A stretch of DNA of 64,000 nt from Chrysaora quinquecirrha (taxonomy: Eukaryota; Cnidaria; Scyphozoa; Semaeostomeae; Pelagiidae): positions 785,850 through 849,849 of the forward strand of contig JACTAT010000045.1 of NCBI GenBank assembly GCA_014526335.1. Reading direction: 5' to 3'. The position numbers were made by a program, and so were the translations under genes. Of this stretch, positions 22,852 through 35,026 are shown one piece after another (within the stretch, counting starts at the first letter, position 1; each line of letters opens with the position of its first letter). The notes under the pieces were generated by a model. That model did no database searches, had not been told where the DNA came from, and saw only the letters and a list, made by a program, of their open reading frames with translations.

Positions 22852-23690
22852 TTATAACTCACATCTTACCAAAATATGTGTTGCAGAAAGCATAGTCATA
22901 AACATTGAAAAGTGTTCTGGAGGCAGGTCAATATTCAATGTGCCCCTTGGTAGATACAAGGTGTTACTGCATGTACTAGACTTTGGAAAGAAATCAGGAG
23001 TTGCTTGCCCCTTGGACACTTCATGACCATTTGTTTGGCTGCATGTTGCCTCTGTAAAAACTATGGAAGTTTGGCATGGAAAACAAAGAATGGGTTTCTC
23101 CTGTGAACCTGTAACAAATGAAAGAATAAGGCCCATTGTTGTTACACGCCTTCCAGCAGCAACTTCCCTAACATATTTGACGAGTTTGCCATAAACTGCC
23201 TTTTCAAATAGGAGGCTGTTACTTCCCTCCTCTGAAAAGCTTTGCTTGAGGTGATGAAGCAGCATCTTGACTGTTAAGGTTTTGGGCATTGATCTAAATA
23301 AATTCAATAGCATCGGGAACCTTCTTCTGAACAATCGAATTCCCAGTGTGTCTAATCCTTGGTGTAATTTGCGTACACATTGAGATATATTGGGGCTTTC
23401 ATTGATAAATATGTCCTGCAAAACATCTTCTTGCAGGTAGTTTGGCATTGGTCCATTCTGCAACAAAGAAATGGCCATTAGCTGACCTACAAAAAAGTAG
23501 TCAGCAGCCAAGTGCTCCTTCAGCCCATGCTCAAAGTACTTCGAATGCACTGCTCTCTGGCACAAATACAGCCATTCTTTTCTAGGACCACCACTGTCGA
23601 CAGCTTGCTCTCCATAGAACTGAAATTGAAATGTTATGCGAGGATCTGCTACATATTTAAGCTCCTCCAATGTTGTATTAAGTATCTTAT
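22852..23690 (-). CDS. HECT E3 ubiquitin ligase domain (partial gene)
   Basis: Open on the minus strand from about 23690 to the stop at 22852, roughly 279 codons. HECT domains take ubiquitin from an E2 as a thioester and pass it to substrates. The N-lobe shows FQFYGEQAVDSGGPRKEW and FFVGQLMAISLLQNGPMP, the middle VKMLLHHLKQSFSEEGSN and KYVREVAAGRRVTTMGLIL, and the C-lobe SSTCSNTLYLPRGT, with the catalytic Cys in its usual T-C-x-N-x-L context. No start Met is needed: an upstream TAA and the adjacent Penelope-like sequence at about 23690 suggest the 5' part was removed by that insertion or lies in unrecognised exons. The domain core looks intact. It converges on integrase copy B. Confidence 0.8.
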
Positions 23691-24032
23691 CTGTTTATAT
23701 GTTTATATGTTTATCCCCTGGACATATCACACCTTTCATTTGGAGACGCTACATAGATGACATATACGTCATATGGACTGAGAGGATGCCCTACATGCCT
23801 TTCATTCACATATGAACTCAATACATGAGACGATTAAATTTGAGATATCGTATTTAAGGGATAAAATACCATTCCTAGATACACTAACAATCATAGACAA
23901 TAATAGTAATTCAATAAGAACTACACTATACAAAAAACCTACAGATGTATGCTCACTACTACATGCTGAATCATTTCACCCCACCAGGCATAATTTACAG
24001 CCAAGCACTGAGATAGAGACGAATAATCTCTG
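23690..24032 (+). pseudogene. Penelope-like RT fragment, copy 2
   Basis: The frame ITPFIWRRYIDDIYVIWT (around 23725-23780) gives the RT catalytic YIDD. After a stop and frameshift it continues as HETIKFEISYLRDKIPFLDT, LYKKPTDVCSLLHAESFHP and stops. Same family as 11850-12545 but opposite strand. It abuts the HECT exon. Confidence 0.7.
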
Positions 24033-24639
24033 ACAATGAGGATTTTGAACGAAACCTAATGTGTTTGATGGGCACTCTTGTCAAAAGGGGTTACAACTAT
24101 GAAGTGTGATTTAGGCCAAAATTAAAATCTAAAACGAATAGCAATTCATGTTGGCTGTATTATGAATATTAGAACTAAAAGGCAAAATGAAAAGCCAATT
24201 TGAAAGGACAATTTGATAGTTTGATAAAGTTGCTCACATAAATGTCCTTTATTTTATCCTTTCAGTTTGCCTATTCCTTTGCTGTAGAAGAATGGCTTTT
24301 CATATTGTCTTATCAAAACGTCTTTTCATTTTGCTTGTCGAAATGACTTTTCATTTTGTCCATTCAGTTTGTGCTTTCAAATAACACTTTCAAAATGATC
24401 TTTCACAATGTCCTATCAGAATGCCGTTCCGTTTTGTCCGTACAGTTTGTGTATTCGAAATGTCTATTCAAATTGTCTAATCGAAATGTCTATTCAAAAT
24501 GTCTTTTCGAAATGTCTATTCGAAATGTCTTTCAATGTTCGTGCTCAGTCAACCCCTAAGTGATACTAATTATGCTCAGTCAAGCGCTAAGTGAATGCGG
24601 TTATCTAAGAACAGAGCATTGGGTCAACCGGTTCAGCTG
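24033..24639. repeat. Degenerate 12-13-bp tandem repeat region
   Basis: From about 24240 to 24540, imperfect repeats of the type AATGTCTATTCGA or ATGTCTTTTCGAA. Open frames across it are by-products of the repeat. No gene seen. Confidence 0.6.
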
Positions 24640-24703
24640 AAATGATGTGGCCACGGTAATCCGAGAAGGATTAAAATATTTAGATTCACACAACATCAGC
24701 GTC
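24640..24703 (+). repeat. 64-bp inverted duplicate of 36271-36334
   Basis: This 64-bp stretch (beginning AAATGATGTGGCCACGGTAA) is identical to the reverse complement of 36271-36334. There it directly adjoins LINE-A coding sequence in a frame continuing RIKIFRFTQHQ, so it is probably a fragment of the same LINE. Confidence 0.75.
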
Positions 24704-25092
24704 TCAATGGCTTCATACTTTTGACGGGGTTAAAATAACTTTCCTCAAAATCGACTTTCTTCAATCTTTAATCAATTTCGTCGTCACCGTTTCTTTAATT
24801 CATCCGAATTGATTGCTTCTTTTTTTCTCTATCCTGTAAAACCAATTCAATGAAATATGAAATCTTGCTATGTGAAGCAATGTCATAGTCATAGTCCATG
24901 ATCCGTCAGGGCATAGTCCATAATCAATTCATAAATCATTTCAAACTCCCCCTGTAAAAAGTTTCACCAAATTTGTACGGTTTTTAATAGTAACTCTGGA
25001 AATTGCGTGCTTATACCTGTTCATGTTTCCGAGAGCTGCACACCCACACTGGATGCATTCTTGGATGAATCGCGTTCTGTGAAAACTGCAAG

Positions 25093-28000
25093 ATGACGGA
25101 TAGAACGAATTCCGAAAAATATCTAGAGGCATCTAGACTGATTAGTCAGGCAGTGCAACTGCTTGTTTCAGAAAGCAGTACTTCAAATACAGATATTCCT
25201 GATGAATCCAGCTCAGCCAACTCTGAATCTGCCCAGTCTCAAGGCATAGAAAGTGAGCCAGGACCGTTGCGAATCACAAGCAGTGAAAATCCTGAAAATC
25301 ATGGCTCAATTTTGCCTGGTTCATGTCACGAGCAACAGAAGTACGACGGTCTGCAAGCGCAGAGTTGCATGATGCTTTTGCTCCATACAGCAGGCAGGCA
25401 TATCAGTTCAATAGGCTCGGAGGGAAGAAGAGCTTCAACGTCCTCAAGCTCTAGACAGAGGAGGAGTTCTCCTTTTCAAGCAGCTAATACTTGGACTCAC
25501 AAGTTTTGTGTCATCCCGTATAAAGACACTCAATTCACGCCAACCTTGCAAGAAAAGGATTGTTGGAAGGCAGCAGGTCTTGGGGAGAAGACCGTGACAT
25601 TTGCAAGAAATGGAGACTATAAAGCTTTTGAGGAGACACTTTTGATGCCTTTGAGGCCCTACGTGAAGCAGGGGGTTTCTTGCTTCTCAGATCAGGCAGA
25701 AGGGCTGGTTCTGGTGAGAACAGACAGCTAGAGCTGATAGCCATACCATTTGGCGGCTACACAGCACGTTACTTGAAGTTTGACTCCCTTTAAGAAGCGC
25801 TACATGCTACGTGCGCCCCATGCAAAAAGATCTTCCTCTAAGAGCGCCGAGCACAACATCATCAAGGACAACATCAACAGTGACAAGAGAGGTAGGTGGA
25901 TATTTTCGAACGAGATAAGGCTAATAATTAATCTATATTTATCGTGGGTGGCCTGTAGTAACTGTTATTTAAAGTTTTCTACAACACGAGCGTACGAGTC
26001 CTCTCCAGCTATCACTACCACCTTAACGGCCAACCTACAAACCAATCGCTCATTTGCTTTTTAAGGAAACCGCCCGTGTGTTAGACTTATTACATGAGTA
26101 GTTTACATGAGTTGTTTTCGCTGCCTTCACCTCAATGCAACTCATTCAAAAAATGTGAAATCAAAAAATTGTTGCTGCTGTTGTTATTGTGGCATCTCGA
26201 ATCGCATCGCATCTCGGGGGCTTGGAGCGAATGTACGACTTTTGTAATGAGTCTACCCGTGCATTATTGCTGATGTTGTTACTGTTTTCGGATTTAAGGA
26301 TTCATGTCTAGACTCAATACAACAGTCGTAGATTATCAACCATTAGACTCACTACAACTATCCTACATTCGCCTCAAGCACCCCTAACACACCACGCCCA
26401 TCCATACATAAATCAGAAAATATGCAGGGCACTGAACTACGGGGCACCGGGAGCCTTGCCCCCTTGCCCTCGTAAAATTGCTAAATTCTTTTATTTTCCT
26501 ATCGTTTTGCCCTAATTTTTGTATTTCTGCCCCTACGGCCCTGCTCTGCTTCCAGCACCCTGAAAATATGCAATGTCAAGACAACAACAAAGGACTGAAC
26601 TTCTCATTATTTTGTGCCACAATGTTAATAAGATAAATTTCCTTTTCAGATGCCTAAAGTTGAATGCATGCAATGCCTCAAAATGATAGATATAGATTTG
26701 ATGGAAGAACATCTAGCTGTGGTGCATGTACAGCAGGAAACAAGGTAAATTGAGTAAATTAAGAATAACACGAAAATTCCAACAGGAAACTACGCATATT
26801 GCATATTTTTTATAAGAAACTAAAACATTGGCCCAGTACTGAAAGTTTCTTAAAATTAATGATTTTGAGTACTGAAAGTTTCTGAAGTGTTTCTTGAGTA
26901 TCTCTATTGTTGACATTGTTATTTTATCCGAATGTTGTTCCAAACCCGTTTATCAATCATATTTGAGTGCTATTGGCTTTCTAGTTTGTCAATTTGTCAC
27001 AAAACTGCTGTACTGCAGAAGAAACACAAAAAATAAAAGAAAATATTTGGAAATCTAAGAAAAAAGTTTCCTAGGTAAAAAATTTCCAGCACTTGAGTTT
27101 CTTAAACTTTTCACCATTGAGAGTCTGGGTTTCTTATAAAGGGTTTCTTATAAAGAAATACGTGTAGACGTTTTTCGTGTACCTTCATTGCATTTAGCTA
27201 ATGCGCAACCATTGGGCTAGCATTCGGCTACCATTTGGAAATGGATTTGGATTTCTTATCATCTGTCCAACTCGATTGATTCTATTTTCAGTGGAAATCT
27301 ATTACGATACTTTCCAATGGAGAGACAAGGTGAACATCAAAGAAATGGACATGATTCGGCAATATCGCAAAGAGAAGAGGCGAGTCTTGATGCAGAGGGA
27401 TCAATTGATTTACACGTATGTAGTTGCACATTCTATTCACGGACTTTACAAAATCTTTTTAATGTGAACGAGTTACGTAACATTTACTTTTGTTTCATTG
27501 TGACTAAGATAGACTTGGAACTAGAGGGATAGAGTGGAGACGTGGCGTTGGGTTATTGAGGAACGTTGTAGCTATATCGTGTGCCGTTTTAGAACATTGT
27601 TTACTTTATTTAATCTTGTGAACGCTGATCGCTGGACCCTGAGGGGGTACTTCACTATCAGGTCAGACGGGATGTGCGCCAGTTTTGGGTAGTTTTTGAG
27701 CTGAAAATTCTGGGATTGAGGTACATTTTCGTTGGGAAATTTCTGTGATTGAGGTATACTTTCACTTTAAATTTTCTGGGATTGGTATAATAAAATTTCT
27801 GGTAATGGGTTTTGAAAATTCGAAATTCGTTGAAGTTCGAATCATTACCTTCGACTGCGCCTGCGCACAGACTCGATGGTTGTGCCCGGCCTAAGCAAAT
27901 GGCTCTGCAATTTGCATTTTGCAAACGCCGCGTGGCCCTGGAGAAGGCGAGCAAAGATGTACAACGTTGGACCTAAATTCTGGGATAGGGTATCAATATC

Positions 28001-31000
28001 TGAACAAAATTCTGGCATTGGGTCGTAACGGAAATCCTTGCAGCGCACACCCCCGTACGAATTTATACTGAAGTACCCCGGGTCCCTGGAATCCCACTTC
28101 GGGCAATGATCTTACCGCAATTTCTTCACCAGAAAAAGTAGAAGGTTTCCAAAACTGTCGAGAGATTTTGGGTTGAAGTTCGAATGAGACTACAATTTCA
28201 CCGGTTGCCTGTAGATATTCAACGAATGGATCTGGGGACAAGGTCAGCAAGAATTTTCGCGCGAAAGTTGACTCGTTTTTTAGAACAGACATTGGAAAGG
28301 TATCAGATTTTCAGAACTCCTGTATTTTTGAAAATCATGGAGTCTGTTTTTATAAGCTTCCTGGTTTCGCAATTCGGAAGGTTTTTGAGGTTCAGAAGAA
28401 CACGCCCTTTATCTTAAAGGCATGTGATATTAATAAACTAATGTTTTGGAGTTAAGATGTTTTCCATTTTTAACCGTGAGATGCGTCACATTTAGCAACA
28501 AGACTGGACAGGAATCAATGTGAATATCAAAACAATTGAAGAAGGCTATGCGATAACTGAATTTCAATTCATGTGCCATGGAAATTATCACGTGCAATTT
28601 CATACAAAAATGTTGTAGTTCGTAAATTTAAACTTAACCGTGAAGAATAATTTGTTAAGATTTCTTGCAGGAAACTGGTCATACGCAGGATCAGGAGCTG
28701 TCTATCCGTGCACTTGAAGAAATGTTCCCAACTACACCTATTGAAAACTTACAGAATGCCATGTCTAACAGCACATCGTTTGAGTCTGCCGTTGACCTGT
28801 TACTGCCCAGTGAAAGCATAGAATCATCTCACACAGGTATGTTATGTTGTAGATTATAGCTATGAATATTTATATAGATTTCAATGTAATCTACAAAATT
28901 ATGTTATATCATGCATATATACATGTAGTATATATATAATGATATGATATCATGTAATATAATTACATAAAATAATTTCACCAGCCGCCCTATTATCTAA
29001 TGCCAGACGCGTTTCGTTTTTGTATATAGGACTTCATCAGTGACATGTGTGAGAATCCATCCGGGGTATATTGCGTGAGAAGCACAAGTGCTAGTCACAC
29101 GACCACCGGAGCCGGCAGACTTTTGAGTAACTGCATGAGGTTTTTAGACTTGTATCACACGAGTACCAAAATCTTGCATACTACTATGTAAGGCATTTGA
29201 GAATGGGGCGGCTGGCATTGCCGTTGGCGGTTAAACTGTTTTCAGGTTTAGACAGAGATACGCAGTCAGAGACGGAGCGACTATAAACACACCAGACTTG
29301 ACTGGTTACATTTCAACCTTCTGTCGTGGGTAAATAGCCCGTAACTAGAAGACGAGATTTTTGAAGATATACTCTTAGGTGCATAATTGCTGGGGGGTTT
29401 GAAGTAGGCAGGGGGCTAGAACTTTATTCAGAATATAAATGATGGGGGTTCGAAATAAACATGTGTCGGAATTTGCCTCACAAACTATCGAAACTGCTGT
29501 AACGCAATGTGAACAGGCCTTATAGTACTTTTAAGCTAAGGAAATACAAAGCTCAAACAAAATAATGGGTGTACTAGTCTCACACACAAAAAAGGAAATA
29601 TATCGAAATCAATATCAGTGCAAATCTTAATAAACGGGGGGCCTTATAAGGGTAGGGGTTCGAAAATTTTTGAAAAATTTATTAGCCGGAGGGCGGCGGC
29701 AATTAGGCAACTAAGAGTAAATTGGCAGTCATTTATCGTTCTTAGTCCATGAAGCCAAATGAAATCGTAAATTTAGAAACAGCATTTTAATAATTTATCA
29801 CATCGTTTTAGGTCCAAGAGAATTCGACATTGAAGAGTACTTTGAAAACAAACTTAACGGCGCACCACAGTTTCTGAATATACATCGAGAAAACTTACGG
29901 CAAATGGCATTTGGATTCTACAAGCGTGAATGTGATCAAACACGACCTTTTAGGATAACGTTTCTGGGAGAAGAAGGCATCGATGCTGGTGGGCCCCGTA
30001 AAGAGTTCTTTCAAATTTTGTCGAACACTGTTGCCAGTGCCGAAGTTGGCCTGTTTGAGGGTCACGAACACATGTTGCTACCGGTTATGAAGAGCAGTTC
30101 ACTTCGACTCGGCCATCTGAGAATAGTTGGGCAAATGATTGCCCACTCCATAGCTAACAATGGCATTGGTAAGCTTCACTTTTTTGGTTTAATAATCAGC
30201 CAAGATTTTACTGTTACTGTAAGCTTATCCTGTTGAAAATATCAAACAAAGTTTATATTGAGCTGGTCCTGCAGCTACGCTGTGCAAGCTGCAGAAAGAA
30301 GTCTTAAGCGGTTTAGTTACCCTTGTAATGCGTGCAATACTTTCAAAATGGCTAAATGAAATCTACTCTTGACAATCGCTGCAAGAGCAAAAAATTGTAC
30401 GTTCTAGGGAGATTTAATCGTCCTATGTTGGTTTTGCAGCTTTCGTTATAAAGGAGCAGGTGTGAGATTCTGGTAATTTTGTCGATCTTTTTTTTTTAAC
30501 TTTTAGGGCTTCCATGTTTGGCTGAACCTTTGTTCAAGTATATAGTGAGCGAGAATGGAGAGCAATGCTTGCCAGCATGTTCCATCGAAATGGTACCAGA
30601 GTCTGAGTCACGAGTAATGATACGGGAGGTAAAATGAATTGTTTTTTCAATCCACACAATGTTTTGTAACCTAGATCGATTGCTGTTATGTACCCCTTAC
30701 TATATCATTCTGTTTATCATAAGTCAACAACAATACAGTATTGGTATATTTCTGGGTACAGTCAAGTATTGAACATTAATTCGCCAAAATATGAAACCCG
30801 CCAATTGAAAATGTTTCTGGTATTAAAATTTTCGAAAATGTCATTTTGGAAAAAGCACGCAGTCTTTTGAAAAGAAGAATAACAAAATGGCCTTTATCAT
30901 GGCATGGCATTAAATTATCTTTGTATTTACTTTATTGTTAATAGATTAGATACTGGCCATTTTAAATTTTCAATTTCAATTTCAATTTTCCATTTCATTA

Positions 31001-32788
31001 TTTCATCACCCTCTGGGGGTCTAGTAGTTTACAATTTAAACGTACTTAAACTAACAAAAAAAGTTATTTAAGGTACGAATAACAAAATTGCAAGCTACAA
31101 TGTAAATGCAACAGACAAACAGTAACTTAAGATGAAGTACTCTACTTAAGTATCTAAATTTATTAATCTACTAATCAACGCGAAAATACTTAATAAGCTT
31201 GATGCTCAATTTAAATGTGCTTCTCTTTTGGGCAGATCGCCGAGACAAACGATAAAGACCAATTTCAACGTCTTACAACGAAACCAGAAGTCATGGACTA
31301 TATTCAAAAATCTGGTAATTTTTACGATCTGCGTATCCAGTCTATCCAGGGTTGACTTATAAATGCCATATTGATGTACTAGCTGTTATTTGATCACAAT
31401 TGTACTTAACGTATTCGAGAAAGTGGTGCCTCGTGCAGGATTTGAACATGATTATTCTGAAGCACTTGTATTACCAGTTTATGGCCTACACACGACGAGT
31501 ACGTGATATGTGTTATGTGAAGCTCAACTAATCCACTCCATCTAAGCAGAGCTTTTATCAATACGATGCTTGGGAAAAGTGGACCTGCAATTTTCTTAAT
31601 TAATTCATTGACTTTTCTTCAGAAAATTGACCCCGTAATACTCATGACGTCTTAATTAGCAGTTCGCAACGTGTGGAGATAGATGTCTTTTTGCACTGAA
31701 GTATTTTGAATTATTTTCTACCAGGCAAAGTGCTTTACACTTGTTTGCGGCAGCTAAAGATAGAACAGAAAGTTCATTCATTTTCTTTGTACTTGCTTTA
31801 ATCCTAATGTTGTTTCCTTTAGGATGGACATCTCTTATTGCTTTTGAAAAAAAGGAAAATCTCGTAGCAACGCTCTTGCTGTACGAAATTCTGTGGAAAA
31901 GGCAGACAGCTATTAACCAATTAATGGATGGGTTAAGAGGAACTGAGCTATTGGCAATAATGAAGCAACATCCAGAGGCCTTTAAAGAGAAATTTGTCTT
32001 CTCTGATGTTAAGCTTACCAAAAACCGACTCTTAGAGCAGATACACATTGCCATTCCATCAACGGGGTCTGAAGAAAGAGCAAATGAGTTCTTTAGCAGA
32101 TATTTAGAAGAACAAGATTTAATTGAAGTTGGTTGTGGTAGGTAGAAGCGAAATTCCTAATACATCCGACCCGCTGTGGGCCCGCTCTTGGAAGATTCGG
32201 GGGCTGGATAGAAAATCATGTCTAAATCAGTGAAGGCAGATACCTCTTTTGACAGCGATGATTCCAATATATTATTAAGTAAGGCCAGCAGCACCCCATT
32301 GCTGTATCCTTGGGTTTCGCAGCAACATATTAGGGTCTCGCAGCAAAATATTTTATCTCTTAATTGTTCCTCTTGGCGAAGGGTTTAGTTTGTCTTCCAA
32401 TTGGAAAAATGAAGGAAGTAATTTTGTCTATACAAAAAGTAGTTTCGCTACGAGGCTAGCTGCTTGGCTCTGTTAGTGGTCTGTGGCTCCTTGTGTTCCC
32501 AAGCATGTCGAAGTTACTGTTCATGTCAATTTCCTTCTATAGGTCAAAAGTTTTCAAGGCAAGAGGCAATTCTCATGTTTGCTACCGGACAAAGACTAAT
32601 TGGTACAGCTGGGCTGAAAGATAAAATTCTGATAGAATTCGCAGCTGATGAAACTGATGAGCTTCCCCGGTGCCGGAACATGTAGTTGTCAGATGGTTCT
32701 ACCTGTTAAGCATGAAACATATGAACAATTCGTACAGAAGATGGATAAGGAGTTTGAATTAGAACTTTTCGGCTTTGGCGAGGCTTAA
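25093..32788 (+). CDS. HECT E3 ubiquitin ligase, G2E3-like family (9 exons, three 1-bp frame breaks)
   Basis: Exons: 25093-25891, 26650-26744, 27292-27415, 28671-28836, 29812-30168, 30507-30628, 31236-31314, 31823-32137, 32543-32788. From exon 2 on, every junction phase matches. Exon 1 is Ser-rich, then KFCVIPYKDTQFTP and, across two 1-bp breaks (about 25640 and 25787), GYTARYLK and CYVRPMQKDLPL, typical of animal HECT proteins with this N-terminus. Exon 2 has a zinc-finger-like CMQC...H...H. Exon 4 has a CUE/UBA-like helix (LEEMFPTTPIENLQNAM). Exons 5-9 form the HECT domain: FLGEEGIDAGGPRKEFF, LRIVGQMIAHSIANNGIG, RQTAINQLMDGLRG, then the C-lobe. An extra C in CCCC at about 32668 shifts the frame just before GAGTCSCQMVLPV, which would hold the catalytic Cys; the correct frame ends FGFGEA at TAA 32786. 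All three breaks lie in short homopolymers, so assembly error is as likely as decay. Confidence 0.75.
27643..28080. mobile_element. Inverted-repeat element in HECT intron 3
   Basis: The left end, GGGGGTACTTCACTATC...ACGGGATGTGCGCC, is mirrored by the right end, whose complement reads GGGGTACTTCAGTATAAATT then ACGGGGGTGTGCGC. About 438 bp, no ORF. The inverted repeats are about 38 bp with gaps. No target duplication could be fixed. The interior has repeated TTCTGGGATTG words. Confidence 0.6.
29000..29046 (-). ncRNA. Hammerhead-like motif (weak)
   Basis: On the minus strand: ATGTCA, CTGATGA, a 17-18-nt spacer, GAAAC, GCGTC, TGGCAT. ATGTCA and TGGCAT can form a 6-bp stem I, the CUGANGA and GAAA cores are exact, and a GUC cleavage triplet follows with a minimal stem III built on palindromic ACGCGT. 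Stem II is poor (about 2 bp). Penelope-like elements are known to carry such ribozymes. It lies in intron 4 of the HECT gene. Confidence 0.3.
30958..31140 (-). mobile_element. LINE-A 3' end, severely 5'-truncated
   Basis: CATTTCATTATTTCATCACC and GGGTCTAGTAGTTTACAATT match 35027-35095, with a TTCAAT-type simple tail on the low-coordinate side. This is the 3' terminus of a minus-strand LINE, inserted in HECT intron 6. Confidence 0.65.
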
Positions 32789-33918
32789 TTGCATGAATAT
32801 TGTTTTTTTAATTGCTTGCATCTGCCATGGTTACATTTTGGTTTTAACATGTTTGTTTCAGATTATCAAGATCTGCATTTTCAGTTTCTTTAGTTATTAT
32901 TCGTGTTAATTATAGAATATACCAATTGTTTTTATAACCATTTAAAACACCATTTGAGAATAGCAAGATTTTCTTCTACAATTACATTTTTCCTGTTGAA
33001 AGTGCATTACAACGCTGTTTGACATTAAAGACAATTCTTCTTTACGGGAATGATCACAAGACTCAAGACAATCTTAACTAGTTTGGTCTATTGGAACCAA
33101 TGTTAACACTTTGTCAGACTAGGTACCTTAATGTCATAATACAGGGAAATCAGAAAATGCAAAGATTATAGAAAGGTTTAGCATGTTAATTTTAAGGCCA
33201 CCAAGCAACAATACTTTTTCCTAACTGTGTTCTACCATCCACCAGAACTGAAGCCAATGCAAAGAATTTTAGGTCCAAAAAGCCAGCCAAAACTGGCGTA
33301 CATACCGGCTAACCCAACACTGATGTACCTTAATAGGGGTGCGTGATCATTGACTAAACACCAGTGCTGTCTCCCTTAGGGCGTTGGGGCGCCTGTCTTT
33401 CCCCCTTCACTAAGCCACTGATGTACCGAGCGGACTTTACTGAGGTGGCTAATGTAGTTGCCGTATGTGTATCCAAATGTCTAAAATGATATTGCTCTTA
33501 CTCCCAGATTCGGCAATGTTATAGACCATATTTATCTCATAATTTATAAACGAAGACGAGATATATAGTTAAGAGTTTCAATGTAAATATCTACACCTTG
33601 TGAATCACTCTGGCGCAGTGGATCTATGTTCTACTGCAGTCTGTGGTAGTCTTCTGGCTGAATATGAAACAGAACTTCTGGAACATCAATCTCTTGAACA
33701 TCGTCAGATAAATTTTGAGGCAACGGTCCAGCCCAGTCAACGCCATAATGTTCAAAATCAATCTAAAAAGGGTTCACAGTGAGTATTCAACAATTCGAAT
33801 TCCATTTCTCTCAAACAAAAAGATATGGTATTCTGATCGTAACAAATATGAATCTACTCCTTCCCATACGAAGAACTTATCTAAAATACAAAAAACAAAA
33901 AATACGACAAGCCGTTAG
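32789..33918. other. Intergenic gap between convergent HECT gene and integrase C
   Basis: 1.13 kb, AT-rich, no supportable gene. The 3' UTR and polyadenylation site of the HECT gene should lie in its left part. Confidence 0.4.
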
Positions 33919-35016
33919 CTACAAAAATCTCACCTCATTCTGCAACCAGTAGTCGGCATTGCCAACAAGACCTTGTATCCAGAGCTGTAGAGGCGATTTA
34001 CCTCTTTCTGAAGAGAGTGGATGCTGATCCCAAGCATCAGCCCACACAGTGAGTTGCCGATTTATCCTAGCTAAGAATACATAATGCAAGCAGAATAAGT
34101 TACACTCGTCGGATGGGTTGAGCAGACCAGACTGCTCCATTTGAAAAAACAATTCGTAAAATGTGTACATGCAGCCTGAGAATACATCTCGCCACAGCCT
34201 CTCAATTCGCTGATTGTGCACACTCCGTCCGGTTATAATGCTGCCTCTACCAGGACATGCGGTTGGGATGGCCCAACATATATGCAGCAACATCTACGTT
34301 TTCGCCACCCTTGTCACTCCGTACTCTGTTCGGAAGGCCATTTCTTGCGACACCAGAAAGGAATACTTCTAGCACTGTCGAAGCCCTGTTATTGTTGCTA
34401 CAATAAATATACATAATCCTTCGAGAATAACCGTCGATACCCGCATGAATCACCAAACGCCATCTGTTAACAGAGAGAAAAAGAAAAGAGTGAGTATGGC
34501 AATGAGATTGTATGCATAATCCACTTTTGCGTGGCGTTTAGTTAAATTTTCTGTCGGTCTTGCAACTGTTAACTCTATTACCTTTATGAGGGCCTTATGA
34601 CACTGTAATGAATGTGCTGATTGCGTGCGTTTGCGCTACATTTGAATTATTGATGCCCAGATGCGAGATGATAATGATTTTAGCCAGAGAAATTACACGT
34701 ACAAGTACAATTTCTAGTGCCGCACCTAGCCCTTTGCCAATAACCGGGAAGATAATTGCGTAAACTCGAATTATTTTTGAAATCTGATGGACAAAATATT
34801 GCATATTTCCATTACCTTATTAATTTGTGATATCCATCAATATGCCAAAGAGCTAAAGGTGCAACCACATTGTAAACCCTTCTTCGTACGACATTGATTT
34901 CTAGAGATCTTCTAGAGCAACACACCATTTGGATCAACTCTCCTTGCACAATCCCGAATTCGTATTTGTTGCACTCGGTAGCCTTTGCTCCTTAAAAATC
35001 CATCCAGGCGCCTATA
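33919..35016 (-). pseudogene. DDE integrase-core gene, copy C (broken, one intron visible)
   Basis: Minus strand. The upstream exon (35016-34816) reads RSKGYRVQQIRIRDCARRVD, then, in another frame, VAPLALWHIDGYHKLIR with the first catalytic Asp. Intron 34815-34464 (GTAATG ... TTAACAG, phase 2) is at the same position and phase as intron 2 of copy A. The next exon reads [27 protein letters not shown] and [15 protein letters not shown] (second Asp). After a 1-bp shift near 34255 comes [19 protein letters not shown] with the Glu, then [20 protein letters not shown] and [12 protein letters not shown] to a stop at 33919. The 5' end is lost at the LINE tail (35027). It is tail-to-tail with the HECT gene. 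Confidence 0.8.
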
Positions 35017-35026
35017 CCAATTTATT

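Noticed and set aside
24356..24559. 67-codon ORF with repeated SKCLF/RNV words
   Set aside because: It is the translation of a degenerate 12-13-bp tandem repeat.
34595..34804. 69-codon minus-strand ORF between integrase C exons
   Set aside because: It lies wholly within the intron 34464-34815 defined by in-phase splice sites.
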